Below, one piece after another: positions 18,726-28,267 of a stretch of 45,475 nt of DNA; within the stretch, counting starts at the first letter, position 1, and each line of letters opens with the position of its first letter. The stretch is taken from NCBI GenBank assembly GCA_947451935.1, contig CANGBH010000015.1, forward strand, positions 1 through 45,475, written 5' to 3'. Made by a program: the position numbers and the translations under genes. The DNA is from Chitinophagaceae bacterium. Its GTDB lineage: Bacteria > Bacteroidota > Bacteroidia > Chitinophagales > Chitinophagaceae. The notes below the pieces were generated by a model. That model did not search any database. It saw nothing but the letters and a program-made list of their open reading frames with translations, and had not been told where the DNA came from.

Positions 18726-19591
18726 TCAATGTATTTTATCAAACCATCTTCTATTGAAGTTTTAGGTTTGTATCCCCAACGTTTTATAATCTCAATATCA
18801 GCCCTCCAATTCAAAGGATCGACAGAATTTGAATTGCCATTAAAATAATATTCCTTATGTAATTTCGTAAAATAAATGTCTGCGATATCTTTTATGAAAA
18901 TTTCATTTCCATTAGCGACATTGATGCAAGAGCCATCAAATACAGAAAAATTAATAGCTAAGTCAATTACTGTTACTAAATCTTCTATGTAGATATAATC
19001 CCTACTTTCATTTCCATTACCATTAACTGAAACTATTTCCTGATTCTGTGACTTACAAAACCAATCCCAAAAAATTTGCTTTTTTAAACCTGGACCAAAG
19101 GCTGAAAAAACTCGTAAAGAAATAGTAGGTATTCCGAAATAAGAGAAGTATTCCAAACATAATTGCTCGCTCATTAATTTATGCAATCCATAAGGAGAAA
19201 CAGGTAATACTTGTGTATCAGATTGAACAGGAAGAGTTGTTGGATTTCCATAAACAGCAGCACTTGATAAGTTTATGTATTTGCAGTTGGGTTGTTTTTG
19301 CTTTATTATATCTAATGTTAAAATAACATTAAATACATTGAGTTCAAAATCACGAACCGTATTAATTAATGAATCATGAACATTTGCAGAACCACTACAA
19401 TTGATGCATATATCAAAATTATGAGAGAGAAATAAACCCGTAAGATCACTATTGAAATCAGTAATTAAAAAATAATTATTATCTGAATCATCAGGTATTA
19501 TATCACATCCAAAACATGAACTTCTATTTTTAAAATATGAGTATACATGTCGTCCAACAAAACCTTTTGAACCAATAACTAAAATATTCAT
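18704..19591 (-). CDS. extended SDR NAD(P)-dependent nucleotide-sugar epimerase/dehydratase
   Basis: 295 residues. Rossmann motif VIGSKGFVGRH (residues 5-15, GxxGxxG), a NCSGSANVHDS strand, catalytic-area Ser109/Ser110 and YGLHK with Tyr134 and Lys138. Then LRVFSAFGPGLKKQ and the DYIYIEDLV block, typical of extended SDRs acting on nucleotide sugars. The exact reaction (epimerase, dehydratase or reductase) cannot be read; the sequence is not close to the GalE, Gmd or RmlB signatures I recognise. It is adjacent to a hexapeptide acetyltransferase, so the two may make one modified sugar donor. Confidence 0.87.
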   Translation of the reverse strand: MNILVIGSKGFVGRHVYSYFKNRSSCFGCDIIPDDSDNNYFLITDFNSDLTGLFLSHNFDICINCSGSANVHDSLINTVRDFELNVFNVILTLDIIKQKQPNCKYINLSSAAVYGNPTTLPVQSDTQVLPVSPYGLHKLMSEQLCLEYFSYFGIPTISLRVFSAFGPGLKKQIFWDWFCKSQNQEIVSVNGNGNESRDYIYIEDLVTVIDLAINFSVFDGSCINVANGNEIFIKDIADIYFTKLHKEYYFNGNSNSVDPLNWRADIEIIKRWGYKPKTSIEDGLIKYIEWAKELN

Positions 19592-20214
19592 TACGGCTTA
19601 TTATTTAAACTGCTTACAACTTTGGCTGGATTACCATGAACAAATGTAAAAGATGGAATATCTTTTGTTACAACACTATTTGCACCAACAATAGCACCTT
19701 TACCAATTGTAACTCCTCGAAGAATTGTAACATTAAAACTAATCCAAACATTATCGTTAATTATAATTGGTGCTGTTATAACATCACCCTTTTCATCCCA
19801 AGGACCTTTATTTAATAGTTCAAATGATCGGGAAGCTCTTTCAGTATATTCTTTTTCATGAGCACTTGTATCAACAATATTAACATTGTGAGAAATTAAA
19901 ACATCATCCCCTATTTTGATATGTTCACCTGACCAAATTCGAGTATGGTCACCAATATAAGTATTCTGTCCAATTTCAATTTTACCTCCATATTTGAAAA
20001 CTTGTAAAGTCGCTCTAATATGAGAGTTACAACCCAATATAATTTTAGAAGGATCTTGCTGTAAATTATAAATATTAGCATCATGATACAAAACAGATCC
20101 ATTGTCAATAACATATTTTACATTGTCAAACAATTTAGAATCGCAGTTCAGATCAGAAATAATTTTGTTTATTTTGTAACGCTTAATTATCCAGACTAAA
20201 ATATTTTTTATCAT
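19591..20214 (-). CDS. left-handed beta-helix (hexapeptide) acetyltransferase, WcaF/LacA-like
   Basis: 207 residues. Repeated hexapeptide turns run through the C-terminal two thirds: KIEIGQNTYIGDHTRIWSG, IKIGDDVLISHNVNIVD, and the closing IGKGAIVGANSVVTKDIP then HGNPAKVV, which is diagnostic for the CatB/LacA/WcaF group. The likely role is acetyl-CoA-dependent O- or N-acetylation of a sugar. It overlaps the upstream transferase gene by 32 bases and shares one base with the SDR gene downstream (TAATG), so the three are translationally coupled. Confidence 0.9.
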   Translation of the reverse strand: MIKNILVWIIKRYKINKIISDLNCDSKLFDNVKYVIDNGSVLYHDANIYNLQQDPSKIILGCNSHIRATLQVFKYGGKIEIGQNTYIGDHTRIWSGEHIKIGDDVLISHNVNIVDTSAHEKEYTERASRSFELLNKGPWDEKGDVITAPIIINDNVWISFNVTILRGVTIGKGAIVGANSVVTKDIPSFTFVHGNPAKVVSSLNNKP

Positions 20215-21124
20215 ATTTATATATAGTTCTTTTCAGTTTTAATATTATAACTTCTATTAAATTTATTTTTTTTGTACTTTTTTTTATTGACTCTTTTAAA
20301 TATTTTTTATTCAATTTTTTCTGATTGGGGTGCACCAAAGGAAATTTAATTTTTAAAGATTTTAGTTCCCGAATAAAACTTTTAGAATCAATTGTATGAG
20401 TTGCAGATGGTCCAAATCCAAGATTTTGCACAAGATTCCTATATGGATTGATACTCAAGCCATTATTTACAACTATAGAAAATATCCATTGAACATCCCA
20501 TGTATCGATATTACCCAAATAAAATTCTTCAAAAAAAGAATAGTAATATCCACAACATATATCGCTTTTGAAATAGTTACTTAGAGTACTCTTATCAAAT
20601 TCTCTAAAAGCAGTCATTTCAAAATCATAATTAGCCCAAGACCTTTTCCAAGTTGCCCAACCCCAGATACCACCTAATCCCCAGAAATATGAATGACCTC
20701 TAAAACTTGTTAAAGATCCAAGTAAGTTAGATCCTGAAATAGACATAACATTTGAATCAAATCTATATTTCTCTAATAATTCAGAACAAAATCTATAAAA
20801 ACTAATATCTGGTAAACAGTCATCTTCCAAAATAATCCCCTCATCAACATGACTAAAAAACCAGGAAATAGCTGATGAAACAGCTTTACCACATCCCAAG
20901 TTTTCATCTCTAAATAAAGTTTGAACTTCGCAATCCCAATCAATCTTAGAAAGCACGTATTGACGAGCAATCTTACAATTCAATTCATCATAGTCATTGC
21001 CAATTCGAGGTCCATCTGCAGCGATGAATAATTTTTTAGGCTTTATATTACAAATCGATGGAAATGTAATTTCATTCAAATCAGGTCTATTAAAAATTAA
21101 ATATAAAATTGGAGTCTCAAACAT
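20183..21124 (-). CDS. GT-A nucleotide-diphospho-sugar transferase (hemolysin-activation-like family)
   Basis: 313 residues. The protein begins with PILYLIFNRPDL, has LFIAADGPR (residues 32-40), NLGCGKAVSSAISWFF and the metal site GIILEDDC (96-103), followed by YFWGLGGIWGWATWKRSW. This combination is typical of the small GT-A group often annotated nucleotide-diphospho-sugar transferase or hemolysin activation protein in Bacteroidota loci. It is related to GT2/GT13-like enzymes. It overlaps the GT2 gene upstream by 8 bases. The sugar transferred is unknown. Confidence 0.87.
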   Translation of the reverse strand: MFETPILYLIFNRPDLNEITFPSICNIKPKKLFIAADGPRIGNDYDELNCKIARQYVLSKIDWDCEVQTLFRDENLGCGKAVSSAISWFFSHVDEGIILEDDCLPDISFYRFCSELLEKYRFDSNVMSISGSNLLGSLTSFRGHSYFWGLGGIWGWATWKRSWANYDFEMTAFREFDKSTLSNYFKSDICCGYYYSFFEEFYLGNIDTWDVQWIFSIVVNNGLSINPYRNLVQNLGFGPSATHTIDSKSFIRELKSLKIKFPLVHPNQKKLNKKYLKESIKKSTKKINLIEVIILKLKRTIYKYDKKYFSLDN

Positions 21125-22052
21125 TAAAAAGAATTCTCCCTACAAATATTTTAGTAGACAAAAACAAGGAAGGAAATAACCGATGAATATTTCCAAATAA
21201 ATAAATTTTAAAATAAGTATACGAATTCGGTCTTGCTTTTTTAAGACTCTTAAAAAAATAACTCTGAAAATAATTAACTACATTATTCGTAAAGTATTTA
21301 CTGTGCTTGAAACTCTTAAAAATTAATTTATAAGCATCAAAATCCTTAAGGTATTTTTCTGAATCATCAAGTATCATATGCCTAGCCGTTATCGAATCAC
21401 TATGATTTCTAATATAAATCAATATTTCGCTTACCGCAACTAGTTTGATATTCTGAAGAAGTAAGCGAATAAAAAATTGAGTTTCTTGATTTCTCTTTAA
21501 CTTGGGATTGAAATACTTTTTAAAAGAACAAAGTTTTGTACGTCTAAACAAAACCTGAGATGTTTGGAAAAAAAATTTCACTGTGAGAAATTCAAAAGCA
21601 GGATTATCGCCCAGCAGTTCATTTGAAAATATATTTGTTGAATTAATTTTAGAAATGTCACCGTCAAAATGAGCTGCTGATACAACACACATATCGCTAC
21701 CTGCTTTTTGCATTGAATTAATTGCAATTTCAAGCATCTCCACATTCATTATGTCATCACTATCAAACCAATGAACAAATTCTCCAGTTGAAAATTTAAA
21801 ACCCAAATTTCGACAAGTATTTGCCCCCTTTTTTTTATACCAAGGACGACTAAATACTTTTATCCTACTATCCTTAGAGGCATAGGCCATAGCAACTACC
21901 AAACTAGAATCAGTACTTCCATCGTCTACAATGATACATTCCCATTTGGTATACCTCTGAATTAGGATGCTGTCAAGTGTTTCAGGCAATAATACTTCCC
22001 GATTGAAAACGGGTATAATAATACTTACTAACCCCTTTTCAAACTTTTCCAT
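21117..22052 (-). CDS. glycosyltransferase family 2 (GT-A)
   Basis: 311 residues. VSIIIPVFNREVLLPETLDS, IIVDDGSTDSS (residues 40-50), GANTCRNLGFKFSTGEF, and WFDSDD (95-100) are clear GT2 motifs. The C-terminal third is basic and aromatic. The start codon lies inside the end of the PRT-HAD gene (25-base overlap), and no later Met would keep the first strand, so this start is well supported. The overlap couples it to the PRT-HAD protein. Donor unknown. Confidence 0.92.
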   Translation of the reverse strand: MEKFEKGLVSIIIPVFNREVLLPETLDSILIQRYTKWECIIVDDGSTDSSLVVAMAYASKDSRIKVFSRPWYKKKGANTCRNLGFKFSTGEFVHWFDSDDIMNVEMLEIAINSMQKAGSDMCVVSAAHFDGDISKINSTNIFSNELLGDNPAFEFLTVKFFFQTSQVLFRRTKLCSFKKYFNPKLKRNQETQFFIRLLLQNIKLVAVSEILIYIRNHSDSITARHMILDDSEKYLKDFDAYKLIFKSFKHSKYFTNNVVNYFQSYFFKSLKKARPNSYTYFKIYLFGNIHRLFPSLFLSTKIFVGRILFNV

Positions 22053-22939
22053 ATTAGCTTTAGATAATTACTTTTACTGTCAATCTGCATATGATAGAAT
22101 TTCATATTCTCTACACAGAAAACATTTTTACCTGTATTATTATGTATGCTCTCAGCCTGAGACTTACTACTTTCAATAAATAGTCTAGTTTGATGATATT
22201 TCTTATATACATCACTCTTAAAAATAGAATGAACACCAAGCTTAACCCTTGTTTTCTTGTCAGGTAGATCAAGCATGATGAGTTTTTTGTATTGAATACC
22301 ATGGCTAGAAAGCCAATCTTCCGTTTGCCTTCGATATTTCTCTAACCGATTAGTCACTAAAATAGCTATAACACAAGAAGGTATATACTTTGGTTGTGCA
22401 TTGGCTAAAAAATCAAGGTATCGCTCACCGTCATCATTTTCTTCATCAGATGGATCTTCACACAAAACGCCATCTATATCAACACAACTATATTCATATA
22501 CCCAAGAATTCAAGAGATTCCATTGAAAAACTCTTGGTTTGTCAATAATTTCCATATAATGGTCCACCATTCTACTTGTATCAGTTGTTGCAAACACAGA
22601 CAAATATTTAAACTGGATCAGATTTAAAAAATCTAATTTTTGCTTTACCTCTTTCAACTGACCTCCAAATTTTATTGAATCATCAACAACCAACACTTTG
22701 CTTATTTCATTTTTATTGTATTGCAGTCTTTTTCCAACATGAGGATCTATTCCTGCAATAAAGCTCTCAATATCTATTACAGGTAGATTCAAAATCAAAC
22801 CTATCATATAAGCGGGAATCATTCCACTGCGAGGGACTCCCACTATCAAGTCGAAATCCCGAAAATGGTTAATATCAGATTCTTGTATGAGCCTAGTTAA
22901 ATCTTGATAATCCCTGTATTGCAAATCACTTAAAAACAT
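22028..22939 (-). CDS. two-domain phosphoribosyltransferase-HAD phosphatase protein
   Basis: 303 residues made of two recognisable parts. Residues 1-145 are a type I phosphoribosyltransferase: IVGVPRSGMIPA (32-43) and the PRPP loop VLVVDDSIKFGGQL (82-95) with the acidic pair Asp86/Asp87. Residues 150-303 are HAD-like: CVDIDGVLCEDP with Asp154 and Asp156, ILVTNR near 193-198 as motif II, and a late FIESS as a variant of the acidic motif. From memory, two-domain PRPP-dependent enzymes of this layout transfer 5-phosphoribosyl to a glycan and then remove the phosphate, leaving ribofuranose. Location among glycosyltransferases fits that role. A nucleotide-salvage role is the alternative. Confidence 0.82.
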   Translation of the reverse strand: MFLSDLQYRDYQDLTRLIQESDINHFRDFDLIVGVPRSGMIPAYMIGLILNLPVIDIESFIAGIDPHVGKRLQYNKNEISKVLVVDDSIKFGGQLKEVKQKLDFLNLIQFKYLSVFATTDTSRMVDHYMEIIDKPRVFQWNLLNSWVYEYSCVDIDGVLCEDPSDEENDDGERYLDFLANAQPKYIPSCVIAILVTNRLEKYRRQTEDWLSSHGIQYKKLIMLDLPDKKTRVKLGVHSIFKSDVYKKYHQTRLFIESSKSQAESIHNNTGKNVFCVENMKFYHMQIDSKSNYLKLIWKSLKRG

Positions 22940-22951
22940 CCAAAACTCAAT

Positions 22952-24241
22952 TTATGAAATTTGTAAATCAACATGATCATGCAAAACATTACCATAATCT
23001 TGCCTCCAATTATAGACCGCATTTCCAGATTCAGTTAAATTTTCGATATTAAAAACCAACGCATCCCTAACTACATCAAATTCCATTCTAGTCTCCTGAA
23101 ACGAACCTATCCCAATAGACAATGAAAGCTTATAGGAACCGGGAAATAACCTAAGGTTATTTATTTTCAACTTATAATTTCTGTTGCCAATCATATCAGC
23201 TTCAATCACGGCACTTGTCATCATGGATAAAACTGGCCTTTCATCTAAAGTAGAAACGGTACATCCAATTCTTAATTTATCAACGATGCATTTGTGAATT
23301 TGAAAACAAACTTCAAATTGGAGATTCTCACCAAAATGAAAAAAAGAAAGTCCACCAGAAAAAATAGGTGTTATTTTAGTTAATCTGATTTCTTTCCCCC
23401 AAAATTCATTTATTCGTTTAGTTTCAAAAAAGGTATTCTCAGGCAAGGTGGTCATTCTAAGGTATTCTTCAATTACCTTTTCCGGCTTTCCCTCATTAAC
23501 TAGTTTGCCATGCTCTAACATAATACATCGGGTCGTTAAGTTTTTTACGGCACCTAAATTATGACTGACGAAAAGAACAGTTCTTCCTTCTTCACTACTC
23601 ACGTTTTTTATTTTGCCCAAACATTTTTTTTGAAATTCTGCATCACCAACAGCCAACACTTCATCAACAATTAATATATCTGGTTCTAAAAATGCAGCTA
23701 CAGCAAAGCCCAATCGCATTTTCATGCCACTGCTATATCGTTTAACAGGAGTGTCAATATATCCTTCGACACCTGAAAAATCAATAATGGCATCGAGCTT
23801 AGCTGTAATCTCCTGTTTTCTCATACCCAATACCGCTCCATTCAGGTATATATTCTCTCTCCCCGTTAGATCAGGATGAAATCCTGTACCCACCTCCAAT
23901 AAACTAGCAACACGTCCGTACACTTCAATCTCCCCTTTTGTAGGTGAAGTAATTTTACTTAATATTTTTAGTAGAGTACTTTTCCCAGCACCATTTCTAC
24001 CAATGATTCCCAACACCTCCCCTTCTTTTACATTAAAATCAATATTCTCCAAAGCCCAAACCCAATCATCCTTACTTTTTTTGCTTCGATCATTGTTGGT
24101 TCCAATCTTTAAAAAAGGATCTTCTTTACCTCGAAATTTATACCATAGACGGGACAAATCATTTTTTAACGTGCCAGTACCAACCTGACCCAATCTATAC
24201 TGCTTCCAAATATCTCTTACTATAATTGCGTTTTTACTCAT
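22952..24241 (-). CDS. wzt: polysaccharide ABC exporter ATPase, Wzt-like with C-terminal glycan-binding domain
   Basis: 429 residues. The ATPase domain (about 1-270) has Walker A GRNGAGKS (81-88), signature YSSGMK (169-174), Walker B ILIVDE (189-194) and the switch His in SHNLG. It belongs to the O-antigen/teichoic acid subclass, with the long N-terminal insert and HPDLTGRENIYLNG. Residues about 275-429 form an extra beta-rich domain like the Wzt C-terminal domain, which in studied systems recognises the finished, often capped, glycan. It lies 3 bases upstream of nothing but 12 bases before the PRT-HAD gene, and directly follows its permease, with which it forms the inner-membrane exporter. 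Confidence 0.95.
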   Translation of the reverse strand: MSKNAIIVRDIWKQYRLGQVGTGTLKNDLSRLWYKFRGKEDPFLKIGTNNDRSKKSKDDWVWALENIDFNVKEGEVLGIIGRNGAGKSTLLKILSKITSPTKGEIEVYGRVASLLEVGTGFHPDLTGRENIYLNGAVLGMRKQEITAKLDAIIDFSGVEGYIDTPVKRYSSGMKMRLGFAVAAFLEPDILIVDEVLAVGDAEFQKKCLGKIKNVSSEEGRTVLFVSHNLGAVKNLTTRCIMLEHGKLVNEGKPEKVIEEYLRMTTLPENTFFETKRINEFWGKEIRLTKITPIFSGGLSFFHFGENLQFEVCFQIHKCIVDKLRIGCTVSTLDERPVLSMMTSAVIEADMIGNRNYKLKINNLRLFPGSYKLSLSIGIGSFQETRMEFDVVRDALVFNIENLTESGNAVYNWRQDYGNVLHDHVDLQIS

Positions 24242-24244
24242 AGT

Positions 24245-25096
24245 TTAAACAGTATCCATAAAATTTTGCTCCACTTTACTAAACGTAATCACTCCAATGA
24301 ATAATATGATAGCCATACAAAATGTGCTATATAATAAGTTCAGCACACTAAACATACCTGAGCCCAAAAAGGCATATCTAAACGTTTCAATAATTGGTGA
24401 AATTGGATTAGCCTGAACTAGAAATAAATACTTTGCTGGAACAGCATTCATAGGGTAAATAACAGGTGTAGCATACATTAACAGTCCAATACCAAATCCA
24501 ATAAACATAGATAAATCTCTGTATTTGGTTGTCAAACTTGTAATAATCAATCCCAAGCCCAATGAAAATCCTGCCATCAGAATAATCAAAAAAGGTAATA
24601 ATAAAAGTGCTGTGCTAAAACTAAAAGTAACTTCACCTTTTATATTATAATAACAGAAAATAGCGAGGAATAATAAAAACTGAATGAAAAATCGTAGTAA
24701 TCCTGATACAACGATTGATAACGGCATAATCAATCTAGGAAAATAAACTTTACCAAAAATACCAGAATTTGACACAAATACATTCGCCGTTTTATTTAAG
24801 CCATCTGAAAAATAATTCCAAATAACAAGTCCACTCAAATAAAATAAAATTTTTGGTTGTCCATCTGTACTTATACCAGCGATGTTACCAAAAACAAAGA
24901 CAAACATCAATGTGGTAAAAATTGGCTGGATGAAAAACCAAAGTGGACCTAAGATAGTTTGTGTATACGATGCTAAAAAATCACGTTTTACAAACATGAA
25001 TAAAAGATCCCTATAATTCCACAATTCGATTAACCTCAAATCAAACAATGATTTATGTGGTTTAATAATTTCTTTTTTATTCGAGGCTATTTGCAT
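24245..25096 (-). CDS. wzm: polysaccharide ABC exporter permease, Wzm-like
   Basis: An ABC-2 type permease with about six membrane segments, containing LLFMFVKRDFLASYTQTILG and PLWFFIQPIFTT, which are hallmarks of Wzm/KpsM-like proteins. I chose the ATG at 25096 (283 residues), because family members begin about ten residues before the IIKPHKSLFDLR block and this start lies 16 bases after the upstream acyltransferase stop. A longer form from 25153 would overlap that gene by 41 bases. The ATPase gene follows after 3 bases. Together they export undecaprenyl-linked glycan across the inner membrane. Confidence 0.93.
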   Translation of the reverse strand: MQIASNKKEIIKPHKSLFDLRLIELWNYRDLLFMFVKRDFLASYTQTILGPLWFFIQPIFTTLMFVFVFGNIAGISTDGQPKILFYLSGLVIWNYFSDGLNKTANVFVSNSGIFGKVYFPRLIMPLSIVVSGLLRFFIQFLLFLAIFCYYNIKGEVTFSFSTALLLLPFLIILMAGFSLGLGLIITSLTTKYRDLSMFIGFGIGLLMYATPVIYPMNAVPAKYLFLVQANPISPIIETFRYAFLGSGMFSVLNLLYSTFCMAIILFIGVITFSKVEQNFMDTV

Positions 25097-25112
25097 AATG
25101 CGTTTTTCACAG

Positions 25113-26222
25113 CTAATTAAAATACCTTTTAAACTTATTAATTGGGTGTTCAAAAATATAAAACGAAGATGTTGTAAAAAATATCAAAAAAGAAAATGAA
25201 ATAACATAGAAGAGGATACTTTGATCAACAAGGATCTTGTTGTATTTTAAAAAAGTTAGATTAACATCACTTTTTTCTAATTTATGCAGGAGAGCGTTTA
25301 TCCAAATAGGAATAAAATTATGAAACAGGTATATTCCGTAGCTAATTTTTCCTAAAAAAACCAAAGGAGGATTACCTAAAATCTTTGATGAAAAGAATGA
25401 ACTGGGATTGATGAGAATGTTTGATAACAATCCAACTATGATAACAGATATTAAAGTTCGAGAATCAATAACAAACGTCAAAACACCAATTAATCCAAGT
25501 ATTAGGTAGCAAAAAGAGAATAATGCTGGAAATAAAAAGTAATTATTAAGATGGTAAAAATCAGACCTTTTATTAATTTGAAAATAGGCTAATATGCCAC
25601 CAGATGCAAAAGCATGCATGCATGAAGGGGTAAGTAATCCTGCCATTGTTCCACCTTTAAACAATGGCAAACAATAAAGTGAGGCAATTCCAATAAAAAA
25701 TGAGATGACAATCGATTTCAATAACCACTTACTGGGTACAAACAAAATTAACCATGGCCAAAAAAGATAAAACTGTTCTTCAACGGCTAGAGACCATAGA
25801 TGTGATAATTTACCTCCAGGCAATTCTTGGTGGATATAAAACAGTATGTTCTGTAGATAAAAAAAATACCACTTCCAGTCTTGTGCAACAGGGTTAGGGA
25901 ATTGTTTATTAAATATCACGAGCATGAATAGCAATAAGTAGTAGATTGGAAAAATTCTTAAAGATCTCCTGGCAATAAAATTCCTGATTGCCTTCAACCT
26001 GAAATTAGAACTTGGTTCAAATTCATACTTCAGTCGCTCAACAATTAAAATCCTTGTAATAAGGAAGCCACTCAAAACAAAAAATATATCAACGCCAAAG
26101 GAACCAAAACCAAATTTACCCGCTATTCCATTAGGAAACCAATGTGAGAGTATAACTAATACTACGGCCACCGCCCTTATTCCATCGAATTGTCTTATAT
26201 AGCCTAAAGGAGTCGCTACCAC
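25113..26222 (-). CDS. acyltransferase-3 family O-acetyltransferase (OafA-like)
   Basis: 369 residues with about ten membrane segments. FDGIRAVAVVLVILSHW carries the conserved Arg and His, FGVDIFFVLSGFLITRIL follows, FIARRSLRIFPIYYLLL is the arginine-rich loop, and LWSLAVEEQFYLFWP is the full family motif. It is therefore a more canonical member than the one at 12795-13838. It likely O-acetylates the polysaccharide at the membrane. It begins immediately after the upstream GT4 stop with no gap. Confidence 0.93.
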   Translation of the reverse strand: MVATPLGYIRQFDGIRAVAVVLVILSHWFPNGIAGKFGFGSFGVDIFFVLSGFLITRILIVERLKYEFEPSSNFRLKAIRNFIARRSLRIFPIYYLLLFMLVIFNKQFPNPVAQDWKWYFFYLQNILFYIHQELPGGKLSHLWSLAVEEQFYLFWPWLILFVPSKWLLKSIVISFFIGIASLYCLPLFKGGTMAGLLTPSCMHAFASGGILAYFQINKRSDFYHLNNYFLFPALFSFCYLILGLIGVLTFVIDSRTLISVIIVGLLSNILINPSSFFSSKILGNPPLVFLGKISYGIYLFHNFIPIWINALLHKLEKSDVNLTFLKYNKILVDQSILFYVISFSFLIFFTTSSFYIFEHPINKFKRYFN

Positions 26223-27260
26223 CTATATACTTAAAAAGTGATTTGCAGCCTTCAACCAATTCATTCCACTATGTTTATTCTTGGCTGCAAGCGACAGCTT
26301 TTCACACAACTCATCATCGATCAACACCCTATTAGTATATTCCACAAATTCTTCATCAGATTGTGCAACAAATCCAGTGATCCCATGTTCAACCCTTTCC
26401 TTCATAGATCCCAAATCACAGACAACTGCAGGAAGGCCCAATGCCTGAGCTTCAGCAACAGCTAAACAGAATGTTTCAGCTCTGTCACCTTTATAAAACA
26501 TGGCTCTGCCTTTTTCCATTTCTGAAAACAGTTCTTCTTTAGGAAGAACATCACGAATTACTATATTATTAATCGCAAACTGAGATGCATATTCAATTTC
26601 CTTTTGCATTCTATTTTTTACAGAGATGCCCCATGCACCATAGGTTTTCCATCCTGCAAATACATGTAACTCAGCCTCTGGATGAAGAGGATGAATTTGA
26701 GATACCCACAAATCAACTAACCACCTCAGCGATCTCAATGGATTACTAGTGAAATAGATTTTTTTATTCCTTTCTTTAGAATTAGAAGGTGTCATGTTAA
26801 GAACTTTTTCACCAATACCATAAGGAATAACTTTTCTTCCTCCAGTAGGGATAAAAAATGGCAATGTTGATTTATGATAATCACCAGAAAAAACAACAAT
26901 TGGCCTATACCTTAGCAAATATTTTAATCGATGCCAATACAGCAAGTACTTAGCCTCATTGTGAATCCATAATATTTTTTTTCTAGCTTTTACATGTTTG
27001 AAATTCTCAAACAAATAAGGAGACACATTTACAATCATTAAATCATATGTAATACTTGTATCAACTTGACTTAACTGAGTCCAAGTCCTTACTTCATTTT
27101 CGAAAACACGAACAGTTTCAGTATGCACATTTACAACAAATCCCAACTGTTCAAATGCCCTTGATAATTCTATAAAAGCTGTTTGTGTACCTGCAATTGA
27201 TTTTTCTTCAAGTTCACTATCAAATAAATCATTGCTATATAACATTAAAATTTTCATCAA
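26223..27260 (-). CDS. glycosyltransferase family 4-like (GT-B)
   Basis: 345 residues. The N-terminus has ILMLYSNDLF and a GTQTAFIELSRAFEQLG helix. The C-terminal domain has IYFTSNPLRSLRWLVDLW, HVFAGWKTYG, and the EX7E block ETFCLAVAEAQALGLPAVV. The middle HNEAKYLLYWHR is unusual but typical of a subgroup found in cyanobacteria and Bacteroidota. The start overlaps the GT61 gene by 4 bases (ATGA), and the second Met is an equally good start. Substrate unknown. Confidence 0.88.
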   Translation of the reverse strand: MMKILMLYSNDLFDSELEEKSIAGTQTAFIELSRAFEQLGFVVNVHTETVRVFENEVRTWTQLSQVDTSITYDLMIVNVSPYLFENFKHVKARKKILWIHNEAKYLLYWHRLKYLLRYRPIVVFSGDYHKSTLPFFIPTGGRKVIPYGIGEKVLNMTPSNSKERNKKIYFTSNPLRSLRWLVDLWVSQIHPLHPEAELHVFAGWKTYGAWGISVKNRMQKEIEYASQFAINNIVIRDVLPKEELFSEMEKGRAMFYKGDRAETFCLAVAEAQALGLPAVVCDLGSMKERVEHGITGFVAQSDEEFVEYTNRVLIDDELCEKLSLAAKNKHSGMNWLKAANHFLSI

Positions 27261-28267
27261 TTTTTCATTGCTTGAGTAAGTGTTTTTTTCAGCAATGCTA
27301 TATCTACGAAAATATCAGCATCTCGGTGTTGCTGCGAACTCCCTTTACATAAATTATAAAAATAATTAAGCCCATATACTCTGGCTAGAGAAAAATAACA
27401 CCAATAATTATTATTGTCAGACTTCAATTCTACAACGGATTGTCCTTTTTGCATAAACATTATATTCGTCAGTCCCGCACCATGGCTGGCTAAAACTACT
27501 CTCGCCTCGCAAAAAAGTCTTATCTGATCTTTTAACTGAAGATCCTCCAATATTACTTTTTCAAATCCTTTGGATGCTAAGAATTCAAATACTTCGCTTT
27601 CGTTAGAAACCCTTCTGCGTTTCGCCTTTCCACGAGTGACATAGATTAATCGATGGGGTTCAGAGCAAGGGGCATACTCTTGCATGAATTTATCTCGAAA
27701 AAAATGCATCAATCCTTCGTTAAACCTGCCCACATGCGGAACTGGAATAGCATACAATTTGTTAAGAGTGATCGTTTGTGAAAAATCAACTGTTTTAAAA
27801 TCAATTTTCAATAAATCAAGTGACTCCACAATAAAAGAATAGTTCAGGTAATTAGAAGGTATCAATAGAGGAATTGACGGGTGATGATGTTTTAATGCTA
27901 CAATGCGAGGCAGCATTTCAGACATCCAATGAAAATAATTATTTGCCCAATCTTGAATACCCAAAATTGCCATATTCAATTTTTCTTTCCTCGAAACCTG
28001 AAGTCTAATAGCAGCTTTAAATAAATCAATCAATGCAGGTCGCTTGTGGCGGGTGAGTTCAAAGAGAGGCATACTTTTTTGAAAAACCAGGTTGCTTGAA
28101 AGTTGAGTAACGCTCAATTCTAACTGATTGATTGTAGGAATTTCAAATGAAAAATTTTCATCATAAAAAAGAGATCTGTCCGCCTCATTAAAATTTTCTG
28201 GGACAGCGTATGAAATAGAATGTTTTGGAAAGGTTTCAATTGACTGTATTGCTTTACTTGGGCTCAA
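27257..28267 (-). CDS. glycosyltransferase family 61 (DUF563)
   Basis: 336 residues. GT61 signatures: NNYFHWMSEMLPRIVAL (residues 109-125), IYVTRGKAKRRRVSNESE (208-225) and ASHGAGLTNIMFM (260-272). Family members include eukaryotic xylosyltransferases and EGF-domain O-GlcNAc transferases, and many bacterial capsule enzymes. It shares 4 bases with both neighbours (ATGA overlaps), with the FkbM methyltransferase upstream. The retained HGAGL motif suggests an active enzyme. The donor is unknown. Confidence 0.9.
   Translation of the reverse strand: MSPSKAIQSIETFPKHSISYAVPENFNEADRSLFYDENFSFEIPTINQLELSVTQLSSNLVFQKSMPLFELTRHKRPALIDLFKAAIRLQVSRKEKLNMAILGIQDWANNYFHWMSEMLPRIVALKHHHPSIPLLIPSNYLNYSFIVESLDLLKIDFKTVDFSQTITLNKLYAIPVPHVGRFNEGLMHFFRDKFMQEYAPCSEPHRLIYVTRGKAKRRRVSNESEVFEFLASKGFEKVILEDLQLKDQIRLFCEARVVLASHGAGLTNIMFMQKGQSVVELKSDNNNYWCYFSLARVYGLNYFYNLCKGSSQQHRDADIFVDIALLKKTLTQAMKN

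Noticed and set aside
24245-25153. Longer Wzm-like protein starting at 25153
   Set aside because: It would overlap the acyltransferase gene by 41 bases, and the family start fits the ATG at 25096.
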